Of a DNA stretch of 64,000 bases, positions 61,809 through 64,000 are shown one piece after another. The notes below the pieces were generated by a model. The model did no database searches, was not told the origin of the DNA, and saw only the letters and a program-made list of their open reading frames with translations. Position numbers and translations under genes: made by a program. The number at the start of each line of letters is the position of its first letter. Positions within the stretch are counted from its first letter, which is position 1. The stretch comes from Fragum whitleyi (lineage: Eukaryota > Mollusca > Bivalvia > Cardiida > Cardiidae): positions 44,736,796-44,800,795 of the forward strand of contig OX411551.1 of the NCBI GenBank assembly GCA_948146395.1. The letters are read 5' to 3'.

Positions 61809-62599
61809 ACACCTTGATTTGTGAGACCCAAGGGCTTAAATTTTGAATTGAAATAGTTAATTTTGTATTTCCAACAACAAATAGAATTGCTAGAAACAAA
61901 GCAACAGTTTTTCAGACACTACTTTAATAGTTATATGGTTTCTTGCCAGGGTATATGAAGATTTATTCCCGGCTGGAAAAAAATTATGTCATCCGAGACG
62001 TAGACGAGGGTTGACATCATTTTTGACTGCTGGGAATGAATTGTCATATACCCAGGCAAGAAAGGGTATTGCGAATTCATTAAACTTACAAGTTTTAGAC
62101 TAAATATCTGTCTTTGTCTATTTAAGTCTTTGTTTTAAATCAAATTCTTTGAAAACACCAATATCCCCTTATGCACTCCAAGAGAAAAGTAAACATATAC
62201 AAAGTGTTGTCACATGTAGCTGTGACATCACACCACTACATTCCCCGATGTAATGGTATGAAAGCTGTTCTTGGATGAATCAGCGAGAAAGTTGGCACTT
62301 TAAATGGAGATTGGCAAAAATTGAAAAGTATTTATTGGCATTTATATGATTCTATATTTGTATATCATTTACTGACATGTTTTTAAGTGTAGCATAATGT
62401 GTATACTTTGGTAATGTTATCAGAAAAATGGCTGCCCTTACCTGTTCGAATCTTACCTATTTTCCCCGCAAGGTGCCTAAGGAAATTTAAGAAGTCATAC
62501 TGTAAAGCTGCTGTAGTCAATGTTTGTCAGGTCAGTATTAACCAATGAAACTGCTAGAATTTCCTTTACAGTAAAATAAAAGTTGTATCATAGGTAAGT

Positions 62600-62945
62600 C
62601 ATCAACAACATAGTACAGTAAAACTTGTATTAAGCGATCAGGAATGGGACCATCAAAAAGCTGTCGTTAAAGAAAATGGTCGCTTAATACATGTTTTATT
62701 TACAATTGAAAAATTGAATATGTATATTATTGCAAAATTCTCAATATGATACAAAACTCAACAGAATCATCTCAATAAGACGATTCTGGTGAGTTTTAAG
62801 AGCATAGGATTCATTTACAATATTTTTGATACCTGTGATATCAATTTTTTCAGATATTTCGATTTCAAGAAGGGGATTTTGAAAGCCATTGTTTAATAAA
62901 AATGGCCGCTTAATAGACGTATTGGCTCGGGCAAGATTGGCTGTT
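62600..62945. repeat. Dispersed repeat M, inverted copy
   Basis: AGTAAAACTTGTATTAAGCG, GGTCGCTTAATACATG, a palindrome AGAATCATCTCAATAAGACGATTC and TCGGGCAAGATTGGCTG appear in the order expected for the reverse complement of 43700-44050. Confidence 0.7.
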
Positions 62946-62956
62946 TTATCATTCAG

Positions 62957-63010
62957 AGTATGTGTGTTTGTATGTGTGTGAGTGTGTGTGCGTGTTTATC
63001 AGTGTGTGTT
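62957..63010. repeat. (TG)n microsatellite
   Basis: Interrupted TGTGTG run immediately ahead of the ~165 bp array. Confidence 0.85.
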
Positions 63011-64000
63011 TCTCAAACTTGTCTAGGTCATAACTTCTACATTTAAGGATAAACTTCAAAATTACTTGGCCCTGGGTGAGTACTAGTGTTTGTCATATGA
63101 AGAGTTTGCCTGGATACCCCCAAGGTTAAGGTCACAGCTGAAAGTCAATGGGTCACAGCTGAAGGTAAAGATACAAATTCCTATTTTGTATTCTAAATTT
63201 ATCAAAGGATTTCCAGATAACTTGACAAAGTTTTTGTCCTTGATGATAATTATTGTCATGCAAAGAGTTTGTCTGGAAATGTCAAAGGTCAAGGCCATAG
63301 CTGAGGGTAAAATGATAAAATTGGTATTGTCCAGAGCATATCTCCTACATTTAGGAATGGATTTCAAAATAACTTGGCACAGTTGCACCTCTTGATGGGT
63401 ACTTGGGTCATGCAAAGAGTTTGTCTTGAAATGTCAAAGGTCAAGGCCATATAGCCGAGGGTAAAATGATAAAATTGGTCTTGTCTGGAGCATATCTCCC
63501 TTATTTATGAAAGGATTTCACAACAAATAGGGACAGTTGTTCTCCTTGGTGAGTTCTTCTTTCATGATAAGAATTTGTTTGGATATACTATGAGCTTTTG
63601 AAGGTGGAACATTAAAATTGTTTTTGATTGGAGCATATCTCAAACAATTAGTACCAGTATTTGATTTCAAATAACTTTGCAGAACTGTTCTCCTTGATGA
63701 GTCCTAATGTCTTGTTAAGAATTTGTGTTGAAGTGCCCAAGGTCAAGGTTATAGTTGAATGTCGAATGATAAAACCAGTCTGGTCTGGGGTATATATTCT
63801 ACGTTCATGATTAGATTTCAAAATAATTTTGGACAATTGTTCCCATTGAGTAGTACTAATGTTGTTCAAAAAGTTTATTTGGGTAGATAGCAATATGTGC
63901 CTTGCATCTGTCTGTGACAGTCTGTGTACTAAAACTGTATTAGATATTTGAAGTATTGGCTCAAGGGCTGTAAGGAAATCAGGGTTCAACAATAAGGAGG
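63011..64000 (+). repeat. Tandem array, ~150-165 bp unit, running off right edge
   Basis: GAGCATATCTCCTACATTTA-type landmarks recur near 63022, 63320, 63484, 63631 and 63785, each followed by GATTTCAAAATAACTTGG, TTGATGGGTACT and CAAAGGTCAAGGCCAT. Open frames on both strands are by-products of the array. Confidence 0.8.

Larger units (their letters stand above)
49361..64000 (+). other. WDR4: WDR4 intron 2 (partial, runs off right edge)
   Basis: It starts at a consensus donor gtgagt. No downstream WD-repeat exon was recognised, so the intron is probably longer than 14.6 kb. Repeats are listed separately. 49400-50600, 57950-59000 and 61850-62600 show nothing I can name. The 54230-54340 stretch carries a locally duplicated AAGCAATTTCTTC hairpin arm. 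56320-56620 is repeat-poor and homeodomain-site-like. Confidence 0.7.

Noticed and set aside
63083..63415. Overlapping ~100-codon open frames on both strands
   Set aside because: They lie in the ~165 bp tandem array near the right edge and have no recognisable protein similarity.

Overview
The window looks like AT-rich genomic DNA from a bivalve mollusc. Two genes carry animal-type spliced exons. The intervening DNA is filled with repeats typical of bivalves: short foldback elements, tRNA-derived SINEs, and elements with arrays of about 145 bp whose ends read AGCTCACCTGA and TCAGGTGAGC. No bacterial, viral or organellar gene organisation is visible. The bivalve assignment is inferred from repeat style and protein similarity.

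Genes. Two genes are arranged head to head about 1.4 kb apart. On the minus strand, 35003-36143 is the first coding exon of a ONECUT/HNF-6 transcription factor. It holds the conserved N-terminal TLTPLQPLPPISTVSDKF block and a complete CUT domain, and ends at a GT donor. Everything to its left (1-35002) is intron 1; the homeodomain exon was not found and probably lies beyond the left edge. On the plus strand, 37558-37631 and 49217-49360 are the first two coding exons of WDR4, the non-catalytic WD-repeat partner of the METTL1 tRNA m7G46 methyltransferase. They join in frame (phase 2 at both donors), separated by an 11.6 kb intron, and intron 2 runs off the right edge. The intergenic segment (36144-37557) is locally CpG-richer and holds an NRF1-like site, a GC box and a TCTCGCGA motif, as expected for a divergent promoter.

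Introns. The rest is intronic. I recognise: two TTAA-flanked piggyBac-like MITE families (TTAACCCTTT.. and TTAACCCTTG..); a hAT-like MITE family (CAGGGGTGTGG..); a second CAGGGCCC-ended MITE; a TGTGACC-ended MITE; several tRNA-derived SINEs; two Helitron-like (HINE/pearl-type) elements with ~145 bp tandem cores, each nested in an older repeat; a 46 bp minisatellite of eight units; a ~165 bp array at the right edge; and many 60-90 bp near-perfect palindromes.

Most interesting observations. A palindromic core module is shared by MITE families with unrelated ends. A superfamily of minimal palindromes has arms starting with a GG-TCAG-like motif. A copy of one MITE sits in one half of a tandem duplication, giving an internal empty-site control. 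A dense cluster of ATTGAY (Onecut-type) sites lies in WDR4 intron 1, about 12 kb from the Onecut start codon. Two CREs sit in a hairpin carried by a dispersed repeat.
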